The notes: generated from the sequence alone by a model not told the origin. A stretch of 64,000 nt of DNA from Xenorhabdus bovienii (GCF_024721015.1 NZ_JANAIF010000001.1:89929-153928), one strand, 5' to 3'; positions 41,025 through 50,578 are shown, numbered from the stretch's first letter. Numbers and translations: made by a program.

Positions 41025-42566
41025 ATGGTGACACGAGAACCACTTACAGGCGCTAAACTGGCGCTGCTGACCATTTCCCTTGCAATGGCTACTTTCATGT
41101 TGGTTCTGGACTCCACTATTGCCAATGTCGCCATACCGACGATTGCGGGCAATCTGGGGGCATCAAACTCACAGGGAACATGGGTCATTACCTCCTTTGG
41201 TGTCGCAAATGCAATATCCATTCCTATTACTGGCTGGTTGGCAAAGCGCATTGGCGAGGTCAAGCTGTTCATTTGGTCTACCGCACTCTTTACTTTCTCC
41301 TCATGGCTATGTGGTATCTCCAACAGTTTGGAAGTACTGATTTTATTTCGCGTTATCCAAGGAGTGGTCGCAGGGCCGATAATTCCACTTTGTCAAAGCC
41401 TGTTATTGAATAATTACCCTCCTGCCAAACGAAACATGGCACTTGCACTCTGGTCCGTGGTGATCGTTGTTGCGCCGATTTGTGGCCCGATTCTGGGGGG
41501 ATATATCAGTGATAACTACCACTGGGGATGGATTTTCTTTATTAACATTCCCCTTGGCATCGCCATTATCTTTGTCGCAAGACAAACACTGCGGAATAGA
41601 GAAACTAAAACAGAAATCCACGCCATAGATACTGTCGGGTTAGTGCTGTTGGTCCTTGGGATTGGTTGTCTGCAAGTCATGCTTGACCAAGGAAAAGAAC
41701 TTGATTGGTTCAACTCCACTGAAATTATTGTCCTTACCGTGATCGCCGTTATTTCATTAACCATTCTAATTGTCTGGGAACTCACTGACGATCATCCCAT
41801 TATCGATCTATCACTGTTTAAAGAGCGTAATTTCACCATTGGTACACTATGCCTCAGCCTTGCCTTCATGTTTTACTTTGGCACGATAGTCTTGCTGCCG
41901 CAGCTATTACAGGAAGTCTTCGGTTATACTGCGACATGGGCAGGTTTAGCTGCCGCACCAATCGGATTGATGCCTTTACTGCTCTCACCGCTCATTGGAA
42001 AGTATGGCCATAAGATCGACATGCGTTATATCGTGACAGTCAGTTTCATTATTTACACTGTTTGTTTCTATTGGCGGGCGTATACATTTGAGCCAGGCAT
42101 GAATTTTGCCGCTGTTGCATGGCCTCAATTTTTTCAGGGATTTGCCATGGCTTGCTTCTTCATGCCTCTGACCACGATCACTTTGTCAGGTTTACCACCG
42201 GAACGCATGGCGTCAGCTTCCAGCCTGTCCAACTTTATCCGCATATTGTCAGGTTCAATCGGAGCCTCCATTACAACTACGATATGGACACAACGTGAAG
42301 CTATGCATCACTCCTACTTTACAGAGCATATCAATCCGTATGATCCGAATTATCAGCAAACATATCAGCAGTTGACACAGTTGGGCATGAATGACCAGCA
42401 AATTTCAGCTTATCTGGCAAAGCAGATCACTCATCAAGGGTTAATTATCTCTGCCAATGAAATTTTTTGGCTTGCGGCGGGAATATTTTTGGTTTTGGTG
42501 CTACTGGTATGGATGGCAAAACCCCCATTTAGCGCAGGAAGTAAAGATAGCGGAGGCGCACATTAG
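41025..42566 (+). CDS. emrB: EmrB, MFS multidrug efflux pump (DHA2)
   Basis: 513 residues, fourteen membrane segments. Motifs: LDSTIANVAIPTIAGNLGAS in the first helix, motif A as GWLAKRIGEVKLF, and RVIQGVVAGPIIPL in the fourth. It expels hydrophobic drugs by proton antiport through EmrA and TolC. Starts after AAGGGGA, 15 bases past emrA. A hairpin follows. Confidence 0.96.
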   Translation: MVTREPLTGAKLALLTISLAMATFMLVLDSTIANVAIPTIAGNLGASNSQGTWVITSFGVANAISIPITGWLAKRIGEVKLFIWSTALFTFSSWLCGISNSLEVLILFRVIQGVVAGPIIPLCQSLLLNNYPPAKRNMALALWSVVIVVAPICGPILGGYISDNYHWGWIFFINIPLGIAIIFVARQTLRNRETKTEIHAIDTVGLVLLVLGIGCLQVMLDQGKELDWFNSTEIIVLTVIAVISLTILIVWELTDDHPIIDLSLFKERNFTIGTLCLSLAFMFYFGTIVLLPQLLQEVFGYTATWAGLAAAPIGLMPLLLSPLIGKYGHKIDMRYIVTVSFIIYTVCFYWRAYTFEPGMNFAAVAWPQFFQGFAMACFFMPLTTITLSGLPPERMASASSLSNFIRILSGSIGASITTTIWTQREAMHHSYFTEHINPYDPNYQQTYQQLTQLGMNDQQISAYLAKQITHQGLIISANEIFWLAAGIFLVLVLLVWMAKPPFSAGSKDSGGAH

Positions 42567-42623
42567 GGCTATTTATCTTTAATCTATCTGTTTAAGTCTA
42601 CCTGTTTAAATCGACTACTTATC

Positions 42624-42645
42624 AACGGGAGTGAATGCTCCCGTT
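42624..42645. terminator. Hairpin between emrB and the Qnr-like gene
   Basis: AACGGGAG, loop TGAATG, CTCCCGTT in the space between two converging genes. T-tracts are poor on both sides. Confidence 0.6.
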
Positions 42646-42676
42646 AAATTAAGCTCAGAATTTAATTCATTATCCC

Positions 42677-43324
42677 TTAAGCCATTACCACAATGCCAAT
42701 TCGTTCTAACAGTTCTGCGACTTGATAAGACTCTAATTTAACGCCTTTCAAATCAACTTTCCGAATATCAAGCTCACCCAGTGTAGAATTAGTCAGATCA
42801 CAATAAGTAAAGTCGGCCGCATTCCAGTCAAAAGAGATAAATTCACCACCGGAAAGATCGGAACCACTGAACCTCGCTCCCAAAATATGGGTTTCATGCC
42901 AGCGGTTTTCCCATAATTCACATTTTTCAAGAATAACATCAGCAAAGTTTGTGTAGCTTAAGTTACATTTAGTGATATAAGCAGAGCAGAACTGGATGTT
43001 GGCACTCACCCTATTCATAAAACTGGCGCCCCGAAAATCGGCTCCTTGAAGCCTACACCCGCGAATCTCTATACCAAGAGCATTAATATACCTGAAGTCT
43101 GCCATGGACAAATCACAGTTTTTGAAACTGGCTTCTTTCAGCATAGCGTGTTTGAAATTACAGCCCAGATAATTTGTTGGCTCATAAAACTGGCAATCGA
43201 TAAACTGGGTATCTCTCAAATCGCTACTCGAAAAGTCGCAATTTAAAAACTTACTGTTTTTAATAATTTCTCCACGAAATTGGTCACGTTCGATTTTCTC
43301 TTCATATAATTCAAGCCCTTGCAT
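42677..43324 (-). CDS. Qnr-like pentapeptide-repeat protein
   Basis: 215 residues, the same as QnrB-type proteins. It is built of A(D/N)LXX-type repeats that fold as a right-handed beta-helix and mimic DNA; Qnr proteins guard gyrase and topoisomerase IV from quinolones. Segments that I recall from QnrB are kept almost exactly: NCDLSMADFR, ALGIEIRGCRLQGADFRGAS, CELWENRW, and FSGSDLSGGEF. The C-terminal helix ESYQVAELLERIGIVVMA also fits the dimer-forming tail. GGAG lies six bases before the ATG. It sits tail to tail with emrB. I found no LexA box upstream, unlike plasmid qnrB. Protection activity is inferred. Confidence 0.9.
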   Translation of the reverse strand: MQGLELYEEKIERDQFRGEIIKNSKFLNCDFSSSDLRDTQFIDCQFYEPTNYLGCNFKHAMLKEASFKNCDLSMADFRYINALGIEIRGCRLQGADFRGASFMNRVSANIQFCSAYITKCNLSYTNFADVILEKCELWENRWHETHILGARFSGSDLSGGEFISFDWNAADFTYCDLTNSTLGELDIRKVDLKGVKLESYQVAELLERIGIVVMA

Positions 43325-43722
43325 AATAACTCCAACTGTTGGGGCAGAACTGTTCTTAGCAGCGATTTTGAAGCATTCTTACTGATGTGTCCACCCGATG
43401 GTTATAAAAATTCTGTTCATTTAATTATTTATCATAAAATGACATCATAATAAAATAGTATTTTAATAAAATCATCTTATTATATATTAGATAAATTAGC
43501 GTATATTTTAATATAATAAATATATTATTAAACCTAGCCACTCTATTTAAAGTAAATTATATCGTAGTTTTTCAATATAGATTATTTAATTAAATACAAT
43601 TCAGAGATATAACCATATAATAAAACCTCATCATAATTATCTGTCTCTTGAGTCAAACTTATAATCAAGAGACAGTCGTGGCTGATGAGGTTTAAATCGT
43701 TTCAGATACAGATAAGTTGATA
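43325..43722. other. AT-rich gap upstream of the Qnr-like gene
   Basis: No gene. The part next to the Qnr-like start should hold its promoter, but I cannot pick it out. The far end holds the nested hairpin at 43623-43693. Confidence 0.5.
43623..43693. repeat. Nested inverted repeat: two 11-bp stems, one inside the other
   Basis: Outer arms AAACCTCATCA (43623-43633) and TGATGAGGTTT (43683-43693). Inner arms CTGTCTCTTGA (43641-43651) and TCAAGAGACAG (43665-43675). Both are exact. It lies 31 bases past the siderophore synthetase stop, so it may end that operon, although no long T-run follows. Confidence 0.8.
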
Positions 43723-43723
43723 A

Positions 43724-46132
43724 TTAAACAACATTTACAATGTTCTTAACAAACGGGGCAATTGGATTAGTCAGATTATCAGCAAACTTAAAACTCAGTG
43801 CGGGATCAGATAAATCCAGCATTTGTCGATTATTGGCAATTTGCAATCTGTTCAAGCAGCAACGTTTTATTTCTGGCGTAAACAGTTCATAACGCACAAA
43901 TTGTTGACTAAATTCTGGATGATGAGATTGGTAATCCAGAATGCAATCCGCCACAGCCTGCCAAAATAGTTCTTGCGAATATCCGCCCTGCTCATCAAGA
44001 ATTGCCGATAAATAGCGGAACACACCATCGAACACATCAGATAAAATGGTCAATGTTTTCATCTCTTCCGGCATACTGACTTTCACTCGGCTGGCCTTTT
44101 CTGGCAAATCCGCATCGGGGTTCACGACCAGAATTTCTTCTGCCAGATCTTTCATGAAGATGTATTGCGGAATATGATTCTCCAGCACCATAATGATATT
44201 TTCACCATGTGGCATAAACATCAAATCGTAAGCATACAAACAGTGCAGTAATGGTGACAGATAGCAATCCAGATAACGACGTATCCATTCCTGAGTCGGC
44301 AGACCTGATACAGATATCAAGGCTGGCAGGAAGGCTTTCCCCTGCTGATCATGATGTAATAATGCAGCCATCGTCATCAGCTTCTGATTTGGTTCAATCA
44401 ATGGCAGAGGATTTTCCCTCCACAGCATCGCCATCATTTTCTTATAAGGCGTATCACCATGAATGGCCTGCTCATAATAACTGTTTCTAAAACCGATGCT
44501 CGCAACTTCCCTCAACAACCGAAAACCGTAGCCCTGTAAAACAGCGTCCTTTTGTACCAAATCAAACAGCCAGTCATTAATACCTGGCGTTGTTGCCATA
44601 TAATAAGGTGACAACCCACGCATAAATCCCATGTTGAGGATGGATAATGCTACTTTTACGTAATACCGCTGTGGATGGCTGCGATTGAACAGGGTTCGTA
44701 TCGATTGTTGAGCCTGATATACATCCGTTCCTTGCCCCAAATAGACCAGTTTTCGGTTGGCAAGGTCGTGCGCAAATACGGATGGCAGTTTATTTTGCCA
44801 CTGCCACGGATGGAATGGCATCAGCAGATATTCTTCTGGATTAAGCCCAAGAAGGATCAGTTGATGGTTAAACTTGGCTATTTCCGCTTCCCCCAGTTCC
44901 TGCTCCATCAATTGTTGGTAACTGAGTTGTTCAATGCAGGCAAAGTGAGCTTTACTTTTATGCGCCGCCAACCATACCAAACGCATGTCAGAAGCTGACT
45001 CAGGAGTAAATTTCTGGAAATCTTCCGCATCAAAGCCGATACGCCCATTGTTAGCGACGAAGATCGGATGCCCTTCCATCATTTCAGCTTCGATTGTCTG
45101 AAAATCAGCATTGACCAACTCTTCTACATCGATACCGTTTCGGTGATATTTGAATGCACTGCTATGCAATGTGCTCGTCAGTTCTTCCAGGTAAGTCGGC
45201 ATCACGGTATCACTGATACCAAGCTGTTGTTTGAATTCAATGATAAAGCTGATAAAGTCCAGCTCGCACCAGTCACCTGCCTGCATTTTCCGCAACGAGT
45301 CAGCATCAATCAACCAGTGATCTAAAGCCAATCGGCGCGCTCTGAAATGATAATTAACTGAGTATTCAGGATTATCCAAACGATAGTGGTGATAACCGTC
45401 TTGATCTGCTTTTTCTGTCAATTGTTCAGGGAACAGTAAACATTCATGGGAAAATTCAGAAATGGCTTTCCTCAAATGCAGCCGATTAACCTTCTGCCAA
45501 ATGGCGGGATGTAAATGGCTGACAAGATAATGAGTCTGGTTAGAAGGTACTGCTAATTTCGCTGATTGTAATGCCATTTGATGTTGCTCCCGAGTACAAA
45601 ATGCCAACCCTGCGGTTTTGTGGGATAACTGCACAGTTTTGTCGTAAACAAAGCCAGCCCGCAAGTTGAGCCGATGGATTTTTTCATTTCGTATATCCGG
45701 CTCGACGACAATTCTGTTCACAGCAGGATTTTTAAAAATAAACGCGATAATTGTCTGGAAAATTCCCCATGTAAATTGACTGATTTTCTGTTCAGATGGC
45801 GCAACCAGAATATGCATTCCCATGTCACCCGGACGGGCTGGATAGTATTTTCCTATTTGATCATCCTGCGCCCAATAACACTCCAGCAAAAATACAGGCT
45901 GTTCTTGGTAAATTCCGATAAAGACAGAATCAGGCTGGCGATTCAACAGATCTTGATAAAAGGTTTTTACCTGTTGTTCGGTATGACTTTGCATCCCCCA
46001 ATAATAGGCATATTCCTGATTAACCCAATCGGTAATAGCAGCAATATCCTCTGTCAGATCCAGTGGACGCAATGAAAAGGTGCCCAAATCAGGCAGCGTT
46101 TTTTCAAATGAAACAGTAGCAACGGCAGACAT
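43724..46132 (-). CDS. dfoC: Fused acyltransferase-NIS siderophore synthetase, DfoC-like
   Basis: 802 residues in two parts. Residues 1-190 are a GNAT/AlcB-type acyltransferase (MHILVAPSEQ at 106-115, RIVVEPDIRNEKIHRLNLRA at 140-159). Residues about 200-795 are an IucA/IucC NIS synthetase: EGHPIF 353-358, NNGRIGFD 361-368, HPWQW 441-445, SIRT 477-480, KVALSILNMGFMRG 493-506 and PHGEN 641-645. The same fusion is known in Erwinia DfoC and in the bisucaberin enzymes BibC/MbsC. The enzyme should acylate an N-hydroxydiamine and then join units by ATP-driven amide bonds. The start overlaps the monooxygenase stop by one base (TGATG). The acyl group (succinyl or acetyl) cannot be read from sequence. 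Confidence 0.9.
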   Translation of the reverse strand: MSAVATVSFEKTLPDLGTFSLRPLDLTEDIAAITDWVNQEYAYYWGMQSHTEQQVKTFYQDLLNRQPDSVFIGIYQEQPVFLLECYWAQDDQIGKYYPARPGDMGMHILVAPSEQKISQFTWGIFQTIIAFIFKNPAVNRIVVEPDIRNEKIHRLNLRAGFVYDKTVQLSHKTAGLAFCTREQHQMALQSAKLAVPSNQTHYLVSHLHPAIWQKVNRLHLRKAISEFSHECLLFPEQLTEKADQDGYHHYRLDNPEYSVNYHFRARRLALDHWLIDADSLRKMQAGDWCELDFISFIIEFKQQLGISDTVMPTYLEELTSTLHSSAFKYHRNGIDVEELVNADFQTIEAEMMEGHPIFVANNGRIGFDAEDFQKFTPESASDMRLVWLAAHKSKAHFACIEQLSYQQLMEQELGEAEIAKFNHQLILLGLNPEEYLLMPFHPWQWQNKLPSVFAHDLANRKLVYLGQGTDVYQAQQSIRTLFNRSHPQRYYVKVALSILNMGFMRGLSPYYMATTPGINDWLFDLVQKDAVLQGYGFRLLREVASIGFRNSYYEQAIHGDTPYKKMMAMLWRENPLPLIEPNQKLMTMAALLHHDQQGKAFLPALISVSGLPTQEWIRRYLDCYLSPLLHCLYAYDLMFMPHGENIIMVLENHIPQYIFMKDLAEEILVVNPDADLPEKASRVKVSMPEEMKTLTILSDVFDGVFRYLSAILDEQGGYSQELFWQAVADCILDYQSHHPEFSQQFVRYELFTPEIKRCCLNRLQIANNRQMLDLSDPALSFKFADNLTNPIAPFVKNIVNVV

Positions 46133-47457
46133 CAGAATACTCCTTCACTCGCAACACCAAACTGTTGAAACGCAATACTTTTCTCTATCACATAATGTTC
46201 CGTTCCAGTAATTTCCTGAATCAAGCGAGAGTTACGGTAACTGGCCATGCCCAAATCCGGCGTCACAAAACCATGAGTATGAAGCTCGACGTTCTGTACA
46301 AAAATTTCGTTTCTGCAATCGATGCTGTAATTACGCTGAACATCATAACGCCCCTGTTTATCCCAGCGGATAAGATGCTGGATACCCTCCATAAAACTTG
46401 GGATCTGGTATTGATAACCCGTGGCAAGCACCAATCCCTCTGTTTCCAAAGAAAATGCCGCTTCCTGTTCATGCTGGAATAAATCCAGTATCAATTTCTG
46501 TTCTTCTACGACGCCTTGTCTTTCCGCTATAAAATGTACTTGTCGCAATTCGCTGTTGGTATACAACGAAACATCTAATTCCCCACTCAATCGCTTGGTA
46601 TACATCAAGTCGAAAATTTCATTGATAAGTGAACTGTTAATGCCTTTATAAAGTGACTGTTGCGAACGATTCAATGCTTCACGTTTGTTCTCCGGCAAGC
46701 TATAGAAGTAATCCACATATTCTGGTGAAGTCATTTCCAACGTTAGCTTGGTATATTCGAGAGGGAAAAAACGTGGGGAGCGAGTTACCCAATTGAGTTG
46801 ATAACCATGGGCATCAATATCCTCAAGCAGATCGTAGAAAATCTCCGCTGCACTTTGGCCGCTTCCCAGAACAGTAATCGATTTCTTCTGCTGTAAGGCG
46901 GCCTTATTTTCTAAATAATCTCCCGATGTCACCATATGATCAGCAAACGGTCTGCAACATTTTGGAATATAGGACGAAGGCCCGGTTCCCAACACTAATT
47001 TTTTGCAGAAAAATTGGTGTTTTTGCCCAGTCAGAGTATCAGCGCAATGCAAGGTATAAAGTGAAGTAGAGGCGTCATAACTGATATTCTCAACCCGCGT
47101 ATTAAAACGCAAATTAGATAGTTGTTCCGCCGCCCACTGACAATATTGGTTATACTCTTTGCGCATCAGGAAAAAACTTTCCCGAATATAGAACGAGTAA
47201 ATACGGCCTTTCTGTTTAATATAATTGAGAAAGCTCAAAGGATGGGTAGGAGATGCCAATGTCACTAAATCTGCCATGAACGGCGTTTGCATGGTGGAAC
47301 TCTCAAGCATCATGCCGGGATGCCAGTTAAAGCCGGCTTTCTGATCAATAAACAGGCTGGTAATCTCTTTTATCGGTTGCACCAGACAAGCCAATCCCAG
47401 ATTAAATGGGCCGATTCCAATCGCGATAAAATCATAAGTTTTAGTTGTCATAATCAC
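46132..47457 (-). CDS. dfoA: Diamine/amino-acid N-monooxygenase for siderophore synthesis, DfoA/AlcA-like
   Basis: 441 residues. It is a flavin-dependent N-hydroxylase of the IucD/PvdA/AlcA family. The FAD motif GIGPFNLGLA is at 13-22; WHPGMMLESSTMQTPFMADL is the family signature; the NADPH motif is VLGSGQSAAE; and the ATGY motif is VLATGYQYQIPS. It makes the N-hydroxy group that becomes the hydroxamate. The coupling to the fused synthetase is that of dfoA-dfoC. Substrate is probably putrescine or cadaverine rather than lysine, from the neighbour, but this is inferred. GGAGTGATT precedes the ATG. Confidence 0.88.
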   Translation of the reverse strand: MIMTTKTYDFIAIGIGPFNLGLACLVQPIKEITSLFIDQKAGFNWHPGMMLESSTMQTPFMADLVTLASPTHPLSFLNYIKQKGRIYSFYIRESFFLMRKEYNQYCQWAAEQLSNLRFNTRVENISYDASTSLYTLHCADTLTGQKHQFFCKKLVLGTGPSSYIPKCCRPFADHMVTSGDYLENKAALQQKKSITVLGSGQSAAEIFYDLLEDIDAHGYQLNWVTRSPRFFPLEYTKLTLEMTSPEYVDYFYSLPENKREALNRSQQSLYKGINSSLINEIFDLMYTKRLSGELDVSLYTNSELRQVHFIAERQGVVEEQKLILDLFQHEQEAAFSLETEGLVLATGYQYQIPSFMEGIQHLIRWDKQGRYDVQRNYSIDCRNEIFVQNVELHTHGFVTPDLGMASYRNSRLIQEITGTEHYVIEKSIAFQQFGVASEGVF

Positions 47458-47877
47458 TCCTAATAAATATAAGATGAATTTATAATTTCGATTACCATTT
47501 CAGCAATCACCGCTGGCAATATAAGCGGAAATGAATGTAGCTAACATATTTATGATGCTAAAAATAAAAGGAAAATTTATCTTATTTAATATTCTTTTTA
47601 TCTTGACAATAACATCACTGGTGTTTTAAAAATAACCATCTTTAAAATAATTAAAATCCCATTAATGAGGCGTTTTTCACCAACGGATTGGCAGTTATTT
47701 GAGCCTCTTAAGACATTATATATCCTTATTGTTTATATAAATTATCTTAGATAATTTCTCGACATTATTTTTAATAAAAACAAATACCTTTATCAACCAA
47801 AAAATTAATAAAGTACGTAATTATCAATAAATGATAATTTTTTATTTTTGTAAAAAAATGAATTTAGCTGATTCTAT
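47458..47877. other. AT-rich promoter region upstream of the monooxygenase
   Basis: No gene. It lies between the fhuF-like stop and the monooxygenase start and should hold a promoter for the synthesis pair. A palindrome at 47819-47839 is the clearest site. No -35/-10 pair could be chosen with confidence. Confidence 0.5.
47819..47839. promoter_or_regulatory. Palindrome AATTATCA-N5-TGATAATT, possibly Fur-related
   Basis: An 8-5-8 perfect dyad built of the GATAAT-type half-sites seen in Fur boxes. It lies 38 bases past the fhuF-like stop and about 360 bases ahead of the monooxygenase, which is far for a simple operator. Confidence 0.4.
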
Positions 47878-48645
47878 TTATGCTGTAGATTCAAGAGGAC
47901 AATCGTGACAATTCCCCACACCCGGCAATTTGTTTCTTTGGCAGCAACTGCGACGCTGTATGATATTATTTTTCAAGATCATCGTACGATAAAGCGGATT
48001 ATCCCTGCCATCTGGTAGCGTTTGCTCGAAGAAAAGATTCTGTATCAACGATTCATATTGTTCAGTGCTCATTCTTCCCTTGAAATTATCCAAATACCAG
48101 TGAATCACATAACCAATATTGTTCCATAATAAGCGGCCATTTATTCCCCGATAAGATTCAATTTTCTCACACACAGGAATAATATGACGATCAAGCAAAG
48201 AATGATAACGTTCCAATAGTGATAAAGATTCGTTCAACCACGTTAACTGATAATACACAATATCTGGCCTGCCACTTTCATGAAATTCAATCTGAAAAAG
48301 ATGATAATCTGTATCTATAGGTTGGGAATATTCCAGCAACATTAGCATCATAGGAGGAATAGTTAAACCAAAATACCATTGTGCCCATAAAGAACAAAGC
48401 CCTTTCTGATTTGGTTTCTGTTCATTATTACCATAATATGCATCTTGATAGCGTTTCATCAATAATGAGAATTCTTTTTCGCTCGACCATTGATAAAATT
48501 CCATACTATCTGAAGGAATATTCTCCGCATTCACTTTCATTGATGAATTAAAGTGACTGAATGCGCCATCAAATAGTCTAATAATATCTTCAATCTCTAT
48601 TTTAGATACCCATTCATTGGAAATTTCATTATTTTTATTTATCAT
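47878..48645 (-). CDS. FhuF-like ferric-siderophore reductase
   Basis: 255 residues from ATG at 48645, set by AGGGGA upstream; a frame from 48687 adds 14 residues. The C-terminal cysteine motif CC-x10-C-x2-C (RRSCCQRNKL then NCHDCPLE) is the unusual [2Fe-2S] site of FhuF. FhuF-family proteins free iron from hydroxamate siderophores in the cytosol. It follows the ABC ATPase by 68 bases and closes the uptake operon, which supports a hydroxamate product. Confidence 0.88.
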   Translation of the reverse strand: MINKNNEISNEWVSKIEIEDIIRLFDGAFSHFNSSMKVNAENIPSDSMEFYQWSSEKEFSLLMKRYQDAYYGNNEQKPNQKGLCSLWAQWYFGLTIPPMMLMLLEYSQPIDTDYHLFQIEFHESGRPDIVYYQLTWLNESLSLLERYHSLLDRHIIPVCEKIESYRGINGRLLWNNIGYVIHWYLDNFKGRMSTEQYESLIQNLFFEQTLPDGRDNPLYRTMILKNNIIQRRSCCQRNKLPGVGNCHDCPLESTA

Positions 48646-48713
48646 TAAAAATTCCCCTATTATATATTTATGTCCTAACCCAAACACACGCTATATAAAA
48701 ATAGTATTGTTGA

Positions 48714-49529
48714 TTATTTATTCATTTTGTATTTAGGAATAATCAATGGCTTGTCAGATTCAGGATCACGGATAATTCTGCATTCCAAACCAAAAACATC
48801 TGCAATACTTTGTTCAGTGACAATCTCTTCAGGTACGCCTTCGGCATAAATTTGACCATTTTTCATCATGATCAAATGTGATGCATAACGCAGCGCCAAA
48901 TTAATATCATGCAATACCAACACCAGCGTTTTTCCTTGTCTGTGCAGACGCTGACATAAATCGAGTAACTCAATTTGGTGCGTAATATCCAGATAAGTGG
49001 TCGGCTCATCCAACAGAATGATCGGAGTTTGCTGTGCCAATGTCATAGCAAACCAAGCGCGCTGGCGCTGACCGCCTGAAAGTTCACTGACCAATTTCTG
49101 CGACATCTCATCTAAATCCACCGCCTGCAATGCTTCATTAACCACGCGCTCATCTTCTGCTGACCATTGCCGCAGGAAAGATTGATAGGCATAACGCCCA
49201 CGGGAAACTAAATCATAAATTGTCAGTGCCTCCGTCACGGTGGCGCCCTGCGTCAGCAGTGATAGCTCGCGCGCCACCGCCTTTGGCTTATAACGATGGA
49301 TATTGATTCCATCAAGCTGAACTTCACCTCGCTGTGGCTGCATATTTCGACTGATAGCGCGCAACAGTGTTGATTTTCCACACCCGTTAGAGCCAATAAT
49401 GACACTGAATTCACTATCGTGAATCGCGAGATTCACCCCTTCAATAATGGTTCTTTTACCGTATGCCAGTGAAAGATCATGGGCTTTCAGCCGTGAAGTA
49501 ACCACTGGGGAATTAGCATCCGATGACAT
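48714..49529 (-). CDS. Siderophore ABC transporter ATPase (FecE/FepC-like)
   Basis: 271 residues. Walker A GSNGCGKST, Q-loop LLTQGATV, signature LSGGQRQR, Walker B IILLDEPTTYLD, H-loop VLHDINLALRYA. These are the motifs of type II iron-siderophore importers. The start overlaps the permease stop by one base. The C-terminus RIIRDPESDKPLIIP is typical of the FepC/FecE group. Confidence 0.94.
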   Translation of the reverse strand: MSSDANSPVVTSRLKAHDLSLAYGKRTIIEGVNLAIHDSEFSVIIGSNGCGKSTLLRAISRNMQPQRGEVQLDGINIHRYKPKAVARELSLLTQGATVTEALTIYDLVSRGRYAYQSFLRQWSAEDERVVNEALQAVDLDEMSQKLVSELSGGQRQRAWFAMTLAQQTPIILLDEPTTYLDITHQIELLDLCQRLHRQGKTLVLVLHDINLALRYASHLIMMKNGQIYAEGVPEEIVTEQSIADVFGLECRIIRDPESDKPLIIPKYKMNK

Positions 49530-50575
49530 TATCGCGTTCTCCTTAATTCGGCATACAGTAAATACATTAAATAGATACCACCAACCACCGCGGTAATCAC
49601 TCCTACAGGCAAGCGAGCTACCGTTGGTAATATCAGGGTAATTAAATCAGAAGCCAGCATCAACAAAGCCCCCACCAAGGCAGAGCAAAACAATGCTGCG
49701 CCTTTCGCCCGTACCAACCGTCGGGCAATTTGTGGTGCAGACAGCGCAATAAAAGCGACAGGCCCCACGACTAATACCGACATTGTGGCAAAGGTTACGG
49801 CCAGCAATATGCTGACAATCCGGATGAAACGGACAGGTACACCAAGGGTATTAGCAATATCATCACCAAAATGGGTATAGTTCAATTGCCTGCCCAGCCA
49901 ACACAAAAAGGGAATGAAAATCACCATGCCACTGATAAGCCCGACATCCTGCCAGCGTCGGCTGGCAAGGCTGCCACGCAATAGCGAGCTGATCTGCTGA
50001 GCCTGCTCAATACGAATATTCGAGATAGCAAAATCGACAAATGCCATGCAAAATGTGGCAACGGCAATCCCCGAAATCACTATTTTGTTAGCCTGCATGT
50101 TGCCAACACCCGAACCATTGCCGATATAAACCAGCAATACAGCAAGACAGGCACCCAATAACGCCCCCAAAGGAACCGGCAATATACTTGGCCAGAAAAG
50201 CAATGCAACCATGATACCGACAGCCGCTCCTGCATTAATGCCAATGATATCCGGGCTACCAAGTGCATTGCGGGTCGTCAACTGAAAAAGGGAACCGGAC
50301 AGTGCCAGCGTCATACCTGCACCTATTGCCACCAGCGCTCTGGGTAAGCGGATCTGCAACAGGATAAATTCCTGATAAGGCGTCTCCATCGCCAGAAAAG
50401 GATTATCCATGCCTTCTCGGCCTAACGACAAAGCCAGATAAAAGAGCGCCACAAGCAGCAGCAACATTGACAGAGTCACTCTGCTCGTATGCGATGAAGG
50501 CGCAATAAAGACGGCATTGCCCAACGTGAAGGTTTTGATTTTTGGCTGCCCTGCCGTGAAATTTATCTGCGCCAT
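49529..50575 (-). CDS. Siderophore ABC permease 2 (FecD/FepG-like)
   Basis: 348 residues with about ten membrane helices, FecCD family. IRLPRALVAIGAGMTLALSG and NALGSPDIIGINAGAAVGIM are the family landmarks. The cytosolic coupling loop is seen near ANTLGVPVRFIRI. A first 30 residues of soluble tail precede the first helix. It pairs with the permease at 50579, three bases upstream. Confidence 0.94.
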   Translation of the reverse strand: MAQINFTAGQPKIKTFTLGNAVFIAPSSHTSRVTLSMLLLLVALFYLALSLGREGMDNPFLAMETPYQEFILLQIRLPRALVAIGAGMTLALSGSLFQLTTRNALGSPDIIGINAGAAVGIMVALLFWPSILPVPLGALLGACLAVLLVYIGNGSGVGNMQANKIVISGIAVATFCMAFVDFAISNIRIEQAQQISSLLRGSLASRRWQDVGLISGMVIFIPFLCWLGRQLNYTHFGDDIANTLGVPVRFIRIVSILLAVTFATMSVLVVGPVAFIALSAPQIARRLVRAKGAALFCSALVGALLMLASDLITLILPTVARLPVGVITAVVGGIYLMYLLYAELRRTR

Positions 50576-50578
50576 GCT

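Noticed and set aside
43325..43430. LexA/SOS box upstream of the Qnr-like gene
   Set aside because: Several CTGT and ACAG words occur, but none with the 8-base spacing of a LexA site.
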